From Terfezia claveryi (Eukaryota > Ascomycota > Pezizomycetes > Pezizales > Pezizaceae), in the NCBI GenBank assembly GCA_015179025.1, contig WHUX01000052.1:186001-250000 (forward strand): DNA of 64,000 bases, read 5' to 3'. How positions within the stretch are numbered: the first letter of the stretch is position 1; every line of letters begins with the position of its first letter. The notes beneath the pieces are model-generated. The model saw nothing but the letters and a program-made list of their open reading frames with translations. It did not search any database and was not told the DNA's origin. Position numbers and translations under genes: made by a program. Positions 46,807-60,100 of this stretch are shown piece by piece.

Positions 46807-46988
46807 ACCTAGTTCTAGTTAGTTCATCAACGATATGTGTACTTATTTTGCCGGGTCTGGCCGATTAACTGGTCTTTCCCTTGAATCCACCGGGTTTCCG
46901 TGTGGCTCCTCATAGCCCCCCCATCGGGGCTGCATAGGAGTACTAAGTATTTAAAAAAAAAAAAAAAAAAAAAACCTAGTTCTAGTTA
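46807..46988 (+). mobile_element. Poly(A)-tailed SINE-like retroposon copy 2 with 15-base target duplication
   Basis: ACCTAGTTCTAGTTA occurs at 46807-46821 and at 46974-46988. Between them is a 152-base body ending TCCTCATAGCCCC..GGGGCTGCATAGGAG..TACTAAGTATTT and about 21-22 A. The same 3' end, hairpin and tail occur in opposite orientation at 21239-21336. The 5' two thirds (46822-46903) have no match there. TGGCCGATTAACTGG followed by TTGAATCCACCGGG vaguely resembles tRNA-type pol III boxes A and B, but the spacing is too short. There is no coding capacity, so a partner LINE elsewhere must supply the enzyme. Confidence 0.85.
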
Positions 46989-48479
46989 AGTGTAAACGCG
47001 CATAGAAACCTGCCTGGATCCATTAATTGAAAAACCGAATGCATATACTGCCAGATGCACTGCAAAAGCATAACCAGTCCTTCTAGTTTCCTTTTTCCTT
47101 AAAGGCCATTCGAAAGGCATTGGATATTCAGAGAGTTCAGTCAATAACACCTCAAAACTCTTAACTTAAAAAACTTAATCTCCAAGGTTGCTCCAGATGA
47201 GGTTGCTGCCTTGTAGTCATGCGCAAACGCGTGATACGTCGACCGGGGTCTACATGAATTCTCATCAAGTTGATGAGTTTCCCCCCCCCCCCCCCCACAC
47301 CCCATCTCTACAACCCTGGCCCTACATTTACTTTTGGTTTTCTGGGCATACGAATCTCAAGGTATTAGGGTACCATTCCCTTCAGAAGGGGCCTGGCTCC
47401 AAGGCCTGTGGGTTTATCTTGCCTGGATTGGGTTACAGTAGAAGTTGAATACAAGTTATGCCATTAGGATGGTTGACCCATTCATATGAGGAATATATAA
47501 AAGGGAATAGCTAATGGTTTCCTGATTCTAGCATTCTTATATCGAATATATCCTTGTATTAGGCATGATTATATCGAAGTTCTACGTACACATTCGAGAG
47601 CATGGGCAGCCTATAGGAAAGAGTCACTTACTGTATATACATGATTAATTGTGGCTATGGTGGCAGTTAAACACTACATATACGCAATTGCTCCAACTTC
47701 GCATGAGCCCTCGCTCGTGGGCAGGTTCAAGTTCATTAACAGGTAAGTCTCCCGGAGGGCCAGTCACGAGAAATATAATGCCTCTATCTGCTCCGCAAAG
47801 CAAGAATGCAAATATCACAGGCCTGATACATGATGCAGGCACCGTCTAACGTCCACATTAAACCACATATGGTAAATGTATAGGCACAGTACGTATATGT
47901 AAATGTGTTGCGCCATTGCAGCTACCCAAGATGATTGCTACATTACCAGGTAAGTCAAGATGCAATCATTCGTATAGGTACGGCTGCAACCTCACGAATT
48001 GCTTTTAACCTTTAACAGGGAGAGGATGATCCTTACCATCTTGATTTGTTGAAGAAGAGGCAGTCGGTGCCCATCAGCTGCGCTTCCAAATGCACTTTGG
48101 AAACTCTGATAAAGCAACTTTGAAGCTTGTATTCCTCCAAACCTGGCTTGCAGGCGTCGAATTGCATTTTACATCTAGGCCAAGGCCCGGGACGCCCGCA
48201 TCATTTGCGGACGCATGTCATTTTGAGAAACTCGAGGCGCTTAAGCTTATCCAGGCCACAACACTACTCCACAGTATCTGAGAATATGCAGGAGTTAGGT
48301 ATCTTGCCCACTGTTTGGGGGAGGAAGCAGAAGCAATCTTCCCCGCACCATTATTACTGGCCGTTGATCTTTCTGTCCCTGCGGGGGATACATATTTACG
48401 AGTACCAGTCTAATCCAACCAAAGTTGCAGGAGCAACTGTCTTAACATTCAGGCTCACTGTTTGATGAGCATAAGTACA

Positions 48480-48692
48480 CTCTGCTTGTACACTTACGCA
48501 ATAATGATCATAACTACCTGCAGGATTATTTTGACTTGAATCAATGCAATGCACGCAACCCCGTCCATCAATGCTGTACCGGCATTCTGTGCCGGCGGCA
48601 AATGGAAGATAAGAATCTGTATTATTTAACATGCAAGCTGGCTTCAACAAAGCTTTGGGAACACACACTGTGACTTCCCGCGGAGGGCCATA
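48480..48692 (-). CDS. Possible exon of a small cysteine-rich protein
   Basis: On the minus strand a frame reads TVCVPKALLKPACMLNNT, then FAAGTECRYSIDGRGCVHC and YDHYC. That is seven cysteines in ~65 residues, and a GTAAGT donor follows directly at the end of YDHYC. Upstream on the same strand, MAVFHLLALHYW could be a short signal-like start, but I could not join it in phase. The composition would suit a small secreted protein. It could also be chance. Confidence 0.25.
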
Positions 48693-49446
48693 TGTATAAA
48701 GATATAATAGTCAATTGCAAACCCGTCTTATTGGATACCCTTTGGGTAGAAAGCCCAATTAGGGATGTTACCCAATAATGGAGGGCCAAAAGATGAAAAA
48801 CAGCCATGTTTCTGATTTTGAGGAGCTGGATCTTGCATTTACCTAAGAATATGGGTATCCAATCAGGAAGGTCATTTAAAGGTTCGACAGTATGCAGTCC
48901 ATGTAGGTGCATGCATTCCACGGCATCATCCGTGAGCCCAATCTCATACCATTGGGTTAAGTCCTAGTCGAAAATTTTTTGATCCTACGCTTGCCTTCTC
49001 GTTGTAAAATGGGCGTTACTACTTGTGGGGCCAGAACTCACCTCTTTATCAGTGCTTTTGTTCGCTAGTTTTTTTGCGGTACCTTTTGCGGTGCCTACTT
49101 AATCAAGCAAACTACGGTACTGTACATATCCTGGGCAACTGATCAAACTTTATTGGATTTCTTGGCACCCTTCACAAACACTGTGCATGCGGCGTCCATG
49201 TGTCAAACCGACCACGGGGGGTAGGTACGTACATACTGTAATACAAGGGAACGTTTCCAAGGTAAGCCTGTCCATCCGGCCTGATCATACACTAAATTCG
49301 AAGTCATGGCAGCTCGAAACCTTTCTTTTTTGCGGGGTGGGGGGGGGGGGACCTGTAATAGGACAGCTCATCACTTTGGCCCCCTCCAAAAAAAAAAAAT
49401 TTCATCGCTGATGTTGATTGATTGAATTCTAGTAGATTCTCCAGAT

Positions 49447-49504
49447 ATCTTATATATATATGTGTGTGTGTGGGTGTGTGTGTTTGTGTGTGTTTGTGTG
49501 TGTG
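49447..49504. repeat. (TA)n-(TG)n microsatellite
   Basis: A TATATATA run passes into TGTGTGTG with GGG and TTT interruptions. Confidence 0.9.
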
Positions 49505-52236
49505 ACGGGATATCTTACTGTTGATGAACTGGCAGTTCTGATATCGTTTTTCCCTTGAAGGTGATTCTGGAAACAGTGCCAACTGCTAAGGGCACCAAAT
49601 AGAACGATGATACCTCTTTACCCCCCGAGAGGTGCTCCCGCCTCTTGTCCTCAGATAATGGTTGCGTGCATGCGGCTTACGGTAGGATCGTCGAGTTCAT
49701 GCGCTTACGGTAGGTAGGATCAGAAGCACACAGGAACGGAAAATCAATGCAGTTCCCGATAAGCAATCTGTCGGCTTATTTCATATTTCATGGTAATTAT
49801 TACATGCTGTACAGTATCTACAGAGTATTTCATTCTTTATTTTTGGCTACTTGATATTAGAGGACCAAAGGATTGATTCGGGCACAAGTACTCTGTACAT
49901 GCATACACAACAATTTGGTTCCGTTTGGTCAAATACGAACTGCGGCACAATACGAACAGCAGCAGTAATACCCCAGCAGTTTCGATTTGCACCGAGACAC
50001 AAGCGAGCTGTAGCCCAGAAACCAATCTGGTTCATCTATGGGGGACCTTTTTTTTTTTTCCTTTGAATTGGCATAGGTACAGTACAGTAAACACTTTGTT
50101 TGGCGGACGAATGCGATGCATACAGGCTCAGGGGCTATATTGGTATAATGTACCGCGGGCCGATGCATGGCTAAATAAACATGGGAATGATACCCCAAAA
50201 AATATAACGTTCCTGGTCGGAGGCTCCAGTTGGTGGGGTTTCACAGCAGGGCGCCAAAACTACTTAGATATGGATTAAACCGAGAGTGACGTAGAGCCTA
50301 GTTAACCGACAGCGCGGTACTGTGTGGATATGCACATGCACACAAACAGTTCGATTATCTCCTAGACGATTTAAACACTGACAAGAGACGAAGTTGGAAT
50401 GACGCCGTACCGCACGGAGCAGCCCGTACATCTGCTTGTCGGACAAACTCATCACAGTTGATCTGTGAAAGCCCCCCAATACTTCCTTTCCACCTCTTGA
50501 AGGAATGTATTTATGGCGCCGACACACCAGGTAAGTAGGTGAGGGTGTGGATCCACCGCCCCGCCCCCCTTTCCCCCGGAATTCGTGGCCAAACATCACT
50601 TTAACAATTACTTTAATAACCGGCCTCGTCAGGCAACAAAACGGAGCCTGTCGTCGAAAAGTTGTTTCAATTTCTTCCAACACTAACTAGTGTGTGTGGT
50701 GAGGGGGCTTGCAATTGGGCCTTCATAAAACATTCCTGGCGCCAATAGAATCACACCCTCTTCGGGAGTTCGAACTTTGCCTGACTCATTATTTGAGTAA
50801 TTTGCTTGCCATCAATCCTTCTCGCCGCTTTTAGGGTTGATAATCTCTACGCTAAAAATAAAACAACTCAGAGGAAACGAAACAATTTTCCATATTGTCG
50901 AGCATAGAATTGGCTGTGGGATGTTTTCGATATCAGACAAGTGGTGGCGGTAAAATTCTAGCGATTGCTTTGACAGTTGTTTGCGTAGTGCTGTGTGACT
51001 CCTCCTTTGAACCTTTTGAACCTGTCGTCAGGCTGCAGATTTTTTGGGAAGCATGCATGAAATTCCAGCCAATGGAGTTCATGTGGAGCAAGCATTATTG
51101 CCACAAGTACTGATCAATCTGAAATTAACTATAATGATATCACTCGTAGTCTTCGCTGATGTGAGGGCCATGGCTGAGCAAGCTGAAGGCGTTGCCGTTT
51201 AGATTCCCCCCTTTTTCATCTCGGAAAGGGCCGTGTTATTTGCTTCAACTTCAGAGCGCCCTCTTCTTGTCGCGCCGTTCGCATCCTCATCGAACATTGC
51301 CCAAAAGCCGAGACTTGGTCGCGAAGAAAAAAGTTGAGGGGCAAGGAAGTTGGTTAGAAAAGCAATCATATGTGGACCCTCATCCTAGTAGGATCCGTGT
51401 CCCACCATGAACCATGTCTTAGTTTTATTGTGTGGGACTGCTTTCCTTGCTCATTGCCTGGGTTCGAAAGTCCTAATTATTAGAGTACGACAAATTTGTA
51501 CGTGTGTTGAGCGACTAAATCCGAGCTGTATGGGTTTGCCGGGTGCCAAACTTCGGCATAGGCGAGCTCCAGGGGACAGCAAAGTACCTGGCATTGAAAA
51601 CCATCTGCTCATAACGGTCGGTAAAATCAAAAACTCAACCTGTCTTGACCGGAGGCAGTTCTGCGCCTAAAGAACCGATGCTAATTTCCAAGACACTCTG
51701 AATAAAATACCGCACACACCCGAGTGAAAACTTTTTCGTGATTTTCATCAAGTTCCCTATTCCAAGGGCCTTTCAGGTTGAAACAAGGAACGTGAAGGGC
51801 AAGATTGTCCCCAATAATGTGCCCGAATATTCCTGTCCAGTAACGGAGTTGTTTCTGTGTGATACAGGATATGCTGGATGTTTCAGTCGCAAATTTTTTT
51901 TAATGAACAATTCTGGTTTAAGAATTTCGACTTCCTCCTTTGCCTCGTGTGGGTGGACCGTAAATCTATATTGTTGAGGATTTGCCCTGCCAGTATAATT
52001 GGCTCATATTTAGTTACAGGCATCAGTGCTCCCAATATCGTGGCAAGAAATCCAGTCACTGTGATATGAACATTGAGTACAAGTGTTCCAATAGAGAGAT
52101 ACGTATCAGTCGAATTCATTAATAATAATACATAACTACCACCCTCGTCAATGAAATCCTACGAGTACAATCTAGCTGGGTATCATCCTCCTCTTATGCC
52201 TATAATCCAAACAAGAAATTGCACAGCCATCCTGCA

Positions 52237-52285
52237 CACTGTCCCACCACTGTCCCGCCACTGTCCCGCCACTGTCCCGCCACTG
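52237..52285. repeat. 11-base minisatellite CACTGTCCCGC, about 4.5 units
   Basis: Four direct units differ only by one A/G change in the first, followed by CACTG. There are no spacers, so it is not a CRISPR array. Confidence 0.9.
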
Positions 52286-52917
52286 ATGCCCTAATCTCAC
52301 TTCCTTTACCTCCTATCCCTGCATTACTGAATAATCCTGCCCTATGAAACTCCTGCTAGACCCATTGACCTCTTGATGAAGAAAAGCGAAAAAGAAATGG
52401 TATCAATAAATTAAGACAAGAAACATGAGATTCCCGGTAACCATAGCAAGCCATAAGTAGTTCCACCCTTTCCACGTATTAGTCGACAATCCCTCCTGCC
52501 CAATACTCGCTGTCACTGACGACAATATAAAGAAACCAAACGACCTCCCCCATATGCAAATAGAGAAAAATATCTTTCACCTAGACGCAGATGAACGTGA
52601 AAAGCTTTTCCAAACCTGCTAGAACCGTAAGCCAACCGAAAGAACCGAAACCAGGAAATGAACATGTAATAATACAGTACTACCTTATGAGGTAACATGA
52701 ATTTAAATAGAAAGCAAACTTTTGATCATCTTGTCAGAAACAACGAAAGAGACCAATACCTGGTGAGAAAGCTTGATATGAAAAAAAAAAAAAAAGGAAA
52801 AGAACCGTTTCTCAGACCATTTCAAAAAAAAAAAGGAATTAAAGACATAAAACTCAAGGAAGACGTAATATGAATGGAGTAGAGTGAAAAATTTGTTAAC
52901 GACCTTATATCCCTGAT

Positions 52918-54135
52918 TTACGCGTCTGGTCTTCTGAGAATCTCCTCACAGTTGATGTCGAACCGTTCGCACCATGTCTTAACACCTCTCATCAACTTCT
53001 CAGTGTTATCCCACTCCTTCTCCGCATTGAACATAGCATCGACAAATTCGGCACCACTCTTTCGTCCCATTTGGATGCCCTTCTCACAGCTTTTTGCTCC
53101 ATTCCACATAAACTTCTCACAGGCGCTTAGGAGCGTCTTAAGCTTTTGCCAAAGCCTTTCACCGTTGTCGATAAAATCGTTGACAATCTCCTGGTTTTCA
53201 TCCCTGGTGATAAGACCGTAAAACTCACGTGCTCGTTTGAGTTTACCGCTGAGAAGGATCAGGAGCTCCCACAGCTTACCAGCCACATCTGTCGCTGTGT
53301 GAAAGCGGCCATGGTGGAATTTCGTCCAGTTGAAGATCCATTCTCCGAGAGAATTGGCATCGAAGACACTCCCGAGAAGAATTATTGGACGTTCTTTGGG
53401 GTCCCAGTTCTTGAGACTGTAGTCAGGGGGAATACCGTGCTTGGCTGCTTCTGAACGATGTTCTTCAGGGTCAATTGATTGCGCATCAGGCCCTGTGGTC
53501 TTGGCCCTCCTAGCGGTAGGGCGAGGAGGTGGCGAGGAGGTGAGCGAGGAGTACCCTCGCCCGCAGCCCACGTAGACTCACGCCTGTGGCTGCGGGCAGA
53601 GCGGGTACGGTCCTTTGGTGGTGGTGATTGGGGCCCTGCATGGCCAGGGAAAGGTGTGAACTGTAGCAACTTACGATTAGACCCCTTGTATTAAATGGGC
53701 TGAAAAGAATATACTCACATAATCAGATTGTGGGAAGCCTGGCATGTAGGTGGAGAAGAATGGTGGTGCGGCGCCGTGAGCTCCGTGAGAAGTTGGCGGT
53801 GGGGTGTGCAGTGGAGTATGCATGTAAGCCGCACCTGCTCTGGTATGGGGACGTGGTGGTGGGGTGGCATAGTCATGAGAACTGAAGTCAGCATGTTCAT
53901 GAGTCGCAGCGCGTCTTATTCCAGGAAACTCTGTTGTATTGTAATCATGACTCCTTCGCCGAGAATGATGAGGAGTTCTTGGGGATGGCGCTGGAGTTGG
54001 GATTGATCCAGCACCACTGTATTCATAAAAGGTGTGAGCTCTAGTACTTGCAAAATTCGGAGGTGGTGGAGTGGGATAATATCCATATGGGGAGAACGGA
54101 TTTGGATATGGCGACGTTGGTGGTTCGAACTGCAT
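52918..54135 (-). CDS. Conserved fungal protein ('vegetative cell wall protein gp1'-like), three exons
   Basis: Exon 1 is 54135-53719, exon 2 is 53660-53572 and exon 3 is 53509-52918, for 365 residues. Intron 1 (58 bases) has GTGAGT, a CTAATC branch and CTACAG and is firm. Intron 2 (62 bases, GTGGGC to GCTAG) is my best guess in a GC-rich stretch; a 53-base alternative (GTACCC to GCGAG) also keeps frame. The first ~170 residues are Pro/Tyr/His-rich and disordered (PNPFSPYGYYPTPPPPNF). The C-terminal ~150 residues are the conserved part: YSLKNWDPKERPIILLGSVF, DANSLGEWIFNWT, and helices with FIDNGERLWQKLK, CEKFMW and a final NCEEILRR. This block recurs in filamentous ascomycetes, where it is often named after its Pro-rich start. 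No function is known to me, and no signal peptide supports a wall location. Confidence 0.7.
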
Positions 54136-57100
54136 TTTGGCGGAATGATTTGAGATATATTATCTCCCTTCTTTTTCTGTCCTCCCGTTTTGAGGCCTAT
54201 AAGTAGTGGGTTGCCCGTGTATAGTTGGGCTGATGCGCTGTGATATTCAAGGATAGCTTGCTTCTATGTCTTGTGTCATAGGATTTCTTCAACCCGGAAG
54301 CCGTTAAATTCGCCAACTTGACTGCTTGAGGATTTCGTGAGGCAGAGGTCTTTGATTATCGTCTATTCAGATCCGCCGGTTTAGCGAATGCTGCACGATG
54401 ATGAAGCTGGGAAGCGATGTGGGATCGAAAAAAATTTCGAGACTGTGCGGCGTGGGGCTGGCTATATATATGAGCACAGCTCTGATATTTGTGGTCTCTG
54501 CATCTAGCCCAAGACTCAGGTTTCCCCCTGGTGAAGGAGCACTAACCCCTGCCACGGCAAGCAGCATCCTTACACACACCTCCATAATTCCACCCAGATT
54601 GGTCGCCGCTTTTTCCCAAATTCATTTCTCATTTTTCAAGGTGGTGTGTTGAAGCTGAACAGCTGATGTGAGCTTCCACTGAAATAAACAGAAATAATTG
54701 TCAGCTTCCTTCTCGAAAGCCTGTGCTTAAGCACCCAGACTCGTAGTAGGGTAAAGGGGCTCACTTAGTAGCTTCTATATTATTCTAGTATCTTCGACAG
54801 TTCCCCTGCTTCAATGGGCGTAGACCAGTGTCATTACACGCGCATTTTTATCGGTCTATGGGCTCAGCCACAGCCTGCAAAGGTAGAGAATGCTAGGGGT
54901 TAGAACTAATATTAATCTTGCAAATAATAGGTGGGGTGTTTGAGGATGTCTTGAAATATGCGCCTTTCATTACAACACTCCCCAGAAGATTGGATCCAAC
55001 CGCCCGTACTTGAATTTCGAGATAACCAATCAGTGGCCGTCATAGAGAACCCTTCTTGTGAAATTCACTCCCATTTGAGTCATTTTGTTCCCGATATTGG
55101 AAAGTTGGGATGATGCTAATTTGAGTGAGTATTAATCAATCTCCATCTCACAAGGAAGAGTTTTGCTGTATGCGTAAAGCGGTAGCTGTAAGTTGAGGCG
55201 TGTCAGATGGGCGATGACGAAAATCCAAGCCCACTCAGGTCAAGGAGGGGCAGTTCGAATGCGAAGGTGGGGTTTGCGCTTCTTGCTCTGCAAACGGACA
55301 ACTCAGCCAACCATTATGAGGTACATGATGGCTAGCAACGCAGCTTCATCTGGCTGGTACATTAAGTTGATCTCTTGGCCGCCTATAGCATCTGATGTGC
55401 AGGTTTCCTGACGGAATATTGCATGTTCCCCCAAGTAACGTGGCCAGGCCTGATGAGAGTCCATGAGGATGGCCTTACACCCAAGCCCTACTGCCATAGC
55501 GGTCTTGGACCTGGGGAATCCGATATTGATCACACACCTTCCCTGGCAGCTTGGTTGGCTGGGGCTCATTAGGAGTCCTCATCCTTCCCCTTGTATTCCC
55601 CAAATAGCATGACTCCACGTTTCAAGTCAATGCTGTGCCTACTGGTAAATAATTCTATCCGTGACACTTCGCTACGGACTCACGAAATCACCATAACTAG
55701 AGCTGAAGGCCTTCGGATCTGCATTTGAAGCAGAAGCCCAAACGGATTTAAAAATAACTCTCGAGCTTCATCACCGACACGTATTGCAATGCTGTTAGAA
55801 TCGTCAAGATATGCCTCGCCAAAAAGGATCGTTATAGGGAGCCCGAAGCCTGACAATGGCATTCCTTACTTTTCACCTTATGCCAGGTTGATATGGCTGT
55901 GAGTCGTGAAGCCTTCTGTGATCAACAGCATTTAGGAAGTCCTGAATGGCTTTAATTTTTGTATCCCTCAATTACCCAGCTGTTCTCACAGCTCATGGTT
56001 CCAGATCCGATCGAATGTGAAGTTTAGAGTCCTGCGAAGCTACCCCATTTGCTGATTAGCTACATGATTGAAAAGGTTTACATTGTGGCCATACCAATAT
56101 ATATCTTGTCTAATTTTTTGAGTGTCCTAGCTGGTACCCTGGTTTAGTTGTAGCAGCTTGATCCTCTGTCTCTGCCCAATTCCCGGAGATGGATGCAGCA
56201 TATATAGGTACTCTGGTTGGCATAAATGCCTCGATATTTGAAACATGAATATGGGAGGGGGTAGTTATTGTTGCTCAAAATGCGCTGTGCTAGGTTGTCA
56301 TTTTTTAGCCTGGTAGCCCATTCTCTCTGCTTACCGATATATCGACATACTTGGTTAAGCATGCCATTAGTTACCGGATCTCGTTCCCACAGCCGTCAGT
56401 TTGTTGGTTGCTGAAAGCAAGAGAACTGGAGCTGTTGGCAAGGCTCAGAACGCTCCAACAGTAAGTCTCGAAGTATGCGGCGATCTCTCTCCGAGTAATA
56501 ATCTAGATAGCTATGTATTCGTGTTTGCTGGCAGAAGCTTATGTCTCGGTTTGACATGTACCTTCGGTGAGGCTCGGAAGCTTCCATATGGATCAGATTA
56601 TAGTGCAACAGGGCATACACGATCTGATCTCCCAAGCATAATGCTCGCTGAACTGGCCATGAGTATTAGAATGTCTGTATCTAATTATGATAATTGTCTC
56701 GACGTTGATATTGAACTTCAACTAGGCAATTGGCCATCGGGCCAACATCATTGGAATATTTGATAAAGAGGCTGAAGATTGTATAGGTACACCCTATGGG
56801 ATATATATATGGATCGGCCGCCGGCTGAATTCGTAGATGCCGTTTGGCCAATAGTCTTGTTGTTGAAGCAGGCGATTAGTCCTACAGCTCGGTCAACGAG
56901 AGAGCAGCCTCATGAAAGGATGATAACTATTAGTTGGTTGGCACATTCCCTCTGAGGCTCCAATAATCACTTTGAAATTCAGGACAGTCAGCACGGTGAC
57001 TTTGATGTAGATTCCGGAAGAGACTTTGACGGTATATAGCTATGCATAGCGAGATTGCCTTGTCAGGTTATCGACTGGCTCTACCGTCCGGTTTGTACTG

Positions 57101-60100
57101 TCGGACGCAGTATAAAAGAACCCCATACTGCGTAAGAGCGGATTGAGCTTTTCTCGCCCTACTACCACAAGGGTAATTTATCTCCATTATGCTTCTATTC
57201 TCCTGATGCTGCACATGAAACGTCCTATGGTTTGAAAAGCTTCGGCGCTACTGTACCGACGTTAATGTTGAGCATTCAGTCTTGCCCCCATAGTTCGGGA
57301 ATATCAAAGCGACCAGCAAGTAAACCGCTCTTGCTTAGTTCACGCGGGGTTTCACGGTTCCGACACTGTGATGGGATCTTTTCTCTATGGTAGTTATATA
57401 TTGTTACCAAACAGGGTCTAGCAAATTTGCTGAATGGCATCGAGTGTTGTGAACTGCTTAGACCAATAATACTGGTCATGATATATATTTTTAAAAATAC
57501 CCACCAACAACCAGACTACAAATAACCTAGTGCACAGCGTTATCTTGTTCTGATCATGCTGCACAAATTTCCACTATTAACCAGGCTATCAGCTATCTAC
57601 TCAGTACTACCGTACTTAGTCTGGCGTGATTATTTCTTAAGTAATTGCAACTGTATTGGATCTAGAGCACTACCCGATTGGAAGTCTGATGACCCAATTG
57701 GGAAGTACATGATACTTGTCTGGTTAGCACAGGCGCGCCGAGCAACGAGCTAGCACCCTTCTCGCGCCACAGAGCTCGAGATCCAATCAGACTACAAATA
57801 ATACCCAAATACTGTAGGATCCTAGCCAGCCTAATATGTATCCTGCCTTCTCTTCGCTCTTTGGAGAGATCAAGCGTACAGTAACTGCTATTATTATCCT
57901 CACCGAAAACTAGACTACACCGGATTATGATAGAGTTAATTGGCCTCGCCTTTTACTCTCGTAACTCGTGGGCCTATCTCTCTCCTATCAAACGACTACC
58001 TTATGACTGGCTAGTCTAGTTGTAAATAGTCTTCTCTCTGGCTGCTACGAGATATGCCAATTCAAGCAGATGTGGAGTGGAGGGAAGAAAAGATCAAGAT
58101 CTTTTGTGATAGCTCACGGTTAATCGGTAACTCGGGATATGTCGGCAATCGAGGGCACTTGGAGGTTGGCAGCTGTTGCGATAAAGACTACAGGTCCTCA
58201 AGGCTAAGGGAGAACCAGACTAGGGAGATTCTAACTGCTAAACCATTATATATCTGCAATTGGTGCGCATCCTATTGTTTGGAAAATCAGGGCAGGCAGA
58301 TCGACACGGCAACACCTCGTGATCTTATATCCTGTCTCTTCCCCATTGTGCAGCAATCCCGGGAAACAAGCCGGAATCCCAATCGTTTACGCTGCCGAAC
58401 TGTAACTAACATCTCCACATTCCGCTGAACAACCCTGCAAGATATCGCTGATTAAGACGGATCCTCGACGTTGCTTTATCCAAATCAGGACGTTTAAAAG
58501 AAATACCCCGCTTCAGAGTAGTCTGGTTGGCACAACACCCTCGTAGGTAATTATTAATTATAACATGTGCTTGATTGATTTTTGCATTGGTCCAAAACCT
58601 TGCATGTCCAAAGTCGCTCCCCTGCCCAGCTCGCTTGCTTGCTGTTTATTTGTTACGTCAGAAACTCTTAATTCGTTTTCCCCACCCCACCCCTCTTATC
58701 GCTAGACCTGCAACGACTCTGCTATAGATTACCTCTCACAAGATTGGACTCGATATATAACTTGTGTTCTGTATTACTGAAGTTTTACGGTTCCATGCTC
58801 TGCTTCTAGCAAAATCAATTCTTACTTCCTTTAGCTTACACAAGGCGTAAGCTGAGGTGGGAAGTCATGCATTAAGTGGTGATGCCGATGCCAGTAACGC
58901 AGTTGTTTTGTTTTTTTCTGTCGCCCTGCATGCACCTTGAAGGATTGCCTATTGAGCGGGGTACTGTATTCAGGCGGACCTTCTTGTATTCATGGATCTG
59001 AATGATTAGTGAAAATGATTGTATTAGCACCCTCACGCATATTGTACCCCGCATCGGTGTCCAGAACCAATGGATTACGTCACGATATTTTCGATATCGC
59101 GTGGCCATGGCTAGAGTAGTCTGGGCCTTGATTATTTTCAGTAAGTACGGTAATGTAGTACATTTGCATTTGGATATATTACATATGGATATGTGCACAC
59201 GCATTTTTAGAGATCTGGAGACTAAACTCCAAGGAGAATCAAAGAAAGTAGATCACATGAGTCTATTAATAGCTCTGGTGGTTCAAATTGCTCCTCTAGA
59301 AACGATCTGACCCAGGTACAGTACGGCCCTATGACTCGTCCCTACCTTAGTCTGGGTAGTCCGTTCCCAACTAGACTAGTCCGTCCCATGGTCTTTGAAA
59401 ATACCCCTCGACAAGTTTCTTGGCAAACAGGGCCCACACCCTACTTTTTAGCGTTATATGTGTAACTGAGTTTTTCTTCACAACTCCTCACGATCTCTCG
59501 AACTCCATCGCTCATCAATCGCCACACTCATGTTTCTTGAGACCACCGGCTCCGCCTCATGCATTGCATCGCCCTTTCACCGAGTTAACCTACAGCAGCA
59601 CTACAGCAGCACTACAGCACTCAATCGCCAATATGTATGCCATCTGTCCTGCCCATAGTCAAACGACAGCTTAACAGCATGCAGTCAATCTATCTGGGTA
59701 CGTTCCAAATACCTCTGCTTGGGCATGAGCAAATAAGCACATTCTCTTGTGCCCTCTATCTATGCCTATTGATCCGATATATCACGGTTCCCCACTTTCC
59801 CTCCTCTGTTTGCTGGTCACTTTGCCTGTGCTTGTCTCTGCCACTATTGGGGTGCCCTTCTGTGAGAATGATGATAATCAAATCCATACAAGCCCCTTCG
59901 GGGGCGATGCGGTTATTTACACACTGAAAATTCTGACTTACTATCAATTGCAATAAACATTGTTCATTTACCACCTACCCTGCTTTGGGCCTGCAACTGG
60001 AGATTTCAATTGGGTCTTGGTGCTAATTTGTATCTTGCAAGGGTTTAGAGATCATGACTGTAGATTGTATCTACAAAGTATATCATCTCAATTGGAACCG

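Larger units (their letters stand above)
46989..52917. other. Long gene-free stretch, possible small Cys-rich peptide gene
   Basis: It contains a C16 run (47281-47296), a TG repeat (49461-49504), an A13 run (49388-49400), an 11-base minisatellite (52237-52285) and A-runs near 52780-52840. GT-AG-like sites and Cys-rich frames cluster at 47.7-48.9 kb, and the best of these is listed separately. From 49.6 to 52.2 kb nothing recognisable is seen. The last few hundred bases are probably the 3' UTR of the minus-strand gene. Confidence 0.45.

Noticed and set aside
48010..48190. Plus-strand frame with CASKCTLETLIKQ and, one base shifted, EACIPPNLACR, reminiscent of a CFEM cysteine domain
   Set aside because: It needs a frameshift, has stops on both sides, and the cysteine spacing does not match the CFEM pattern well enough.
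52237..52285. Short regularly repeated sequence resembling a CRISPR array
   Set aside because: Units are 11 bases, directly adjacent and without spacers, in a eukaryotic genome. It is a minisatellite.
56401..56763. A 120-codon plus-strand frame
   Set aside because: No recognisable motif, no splice-site context, and it lies in a region with scattered element ends.
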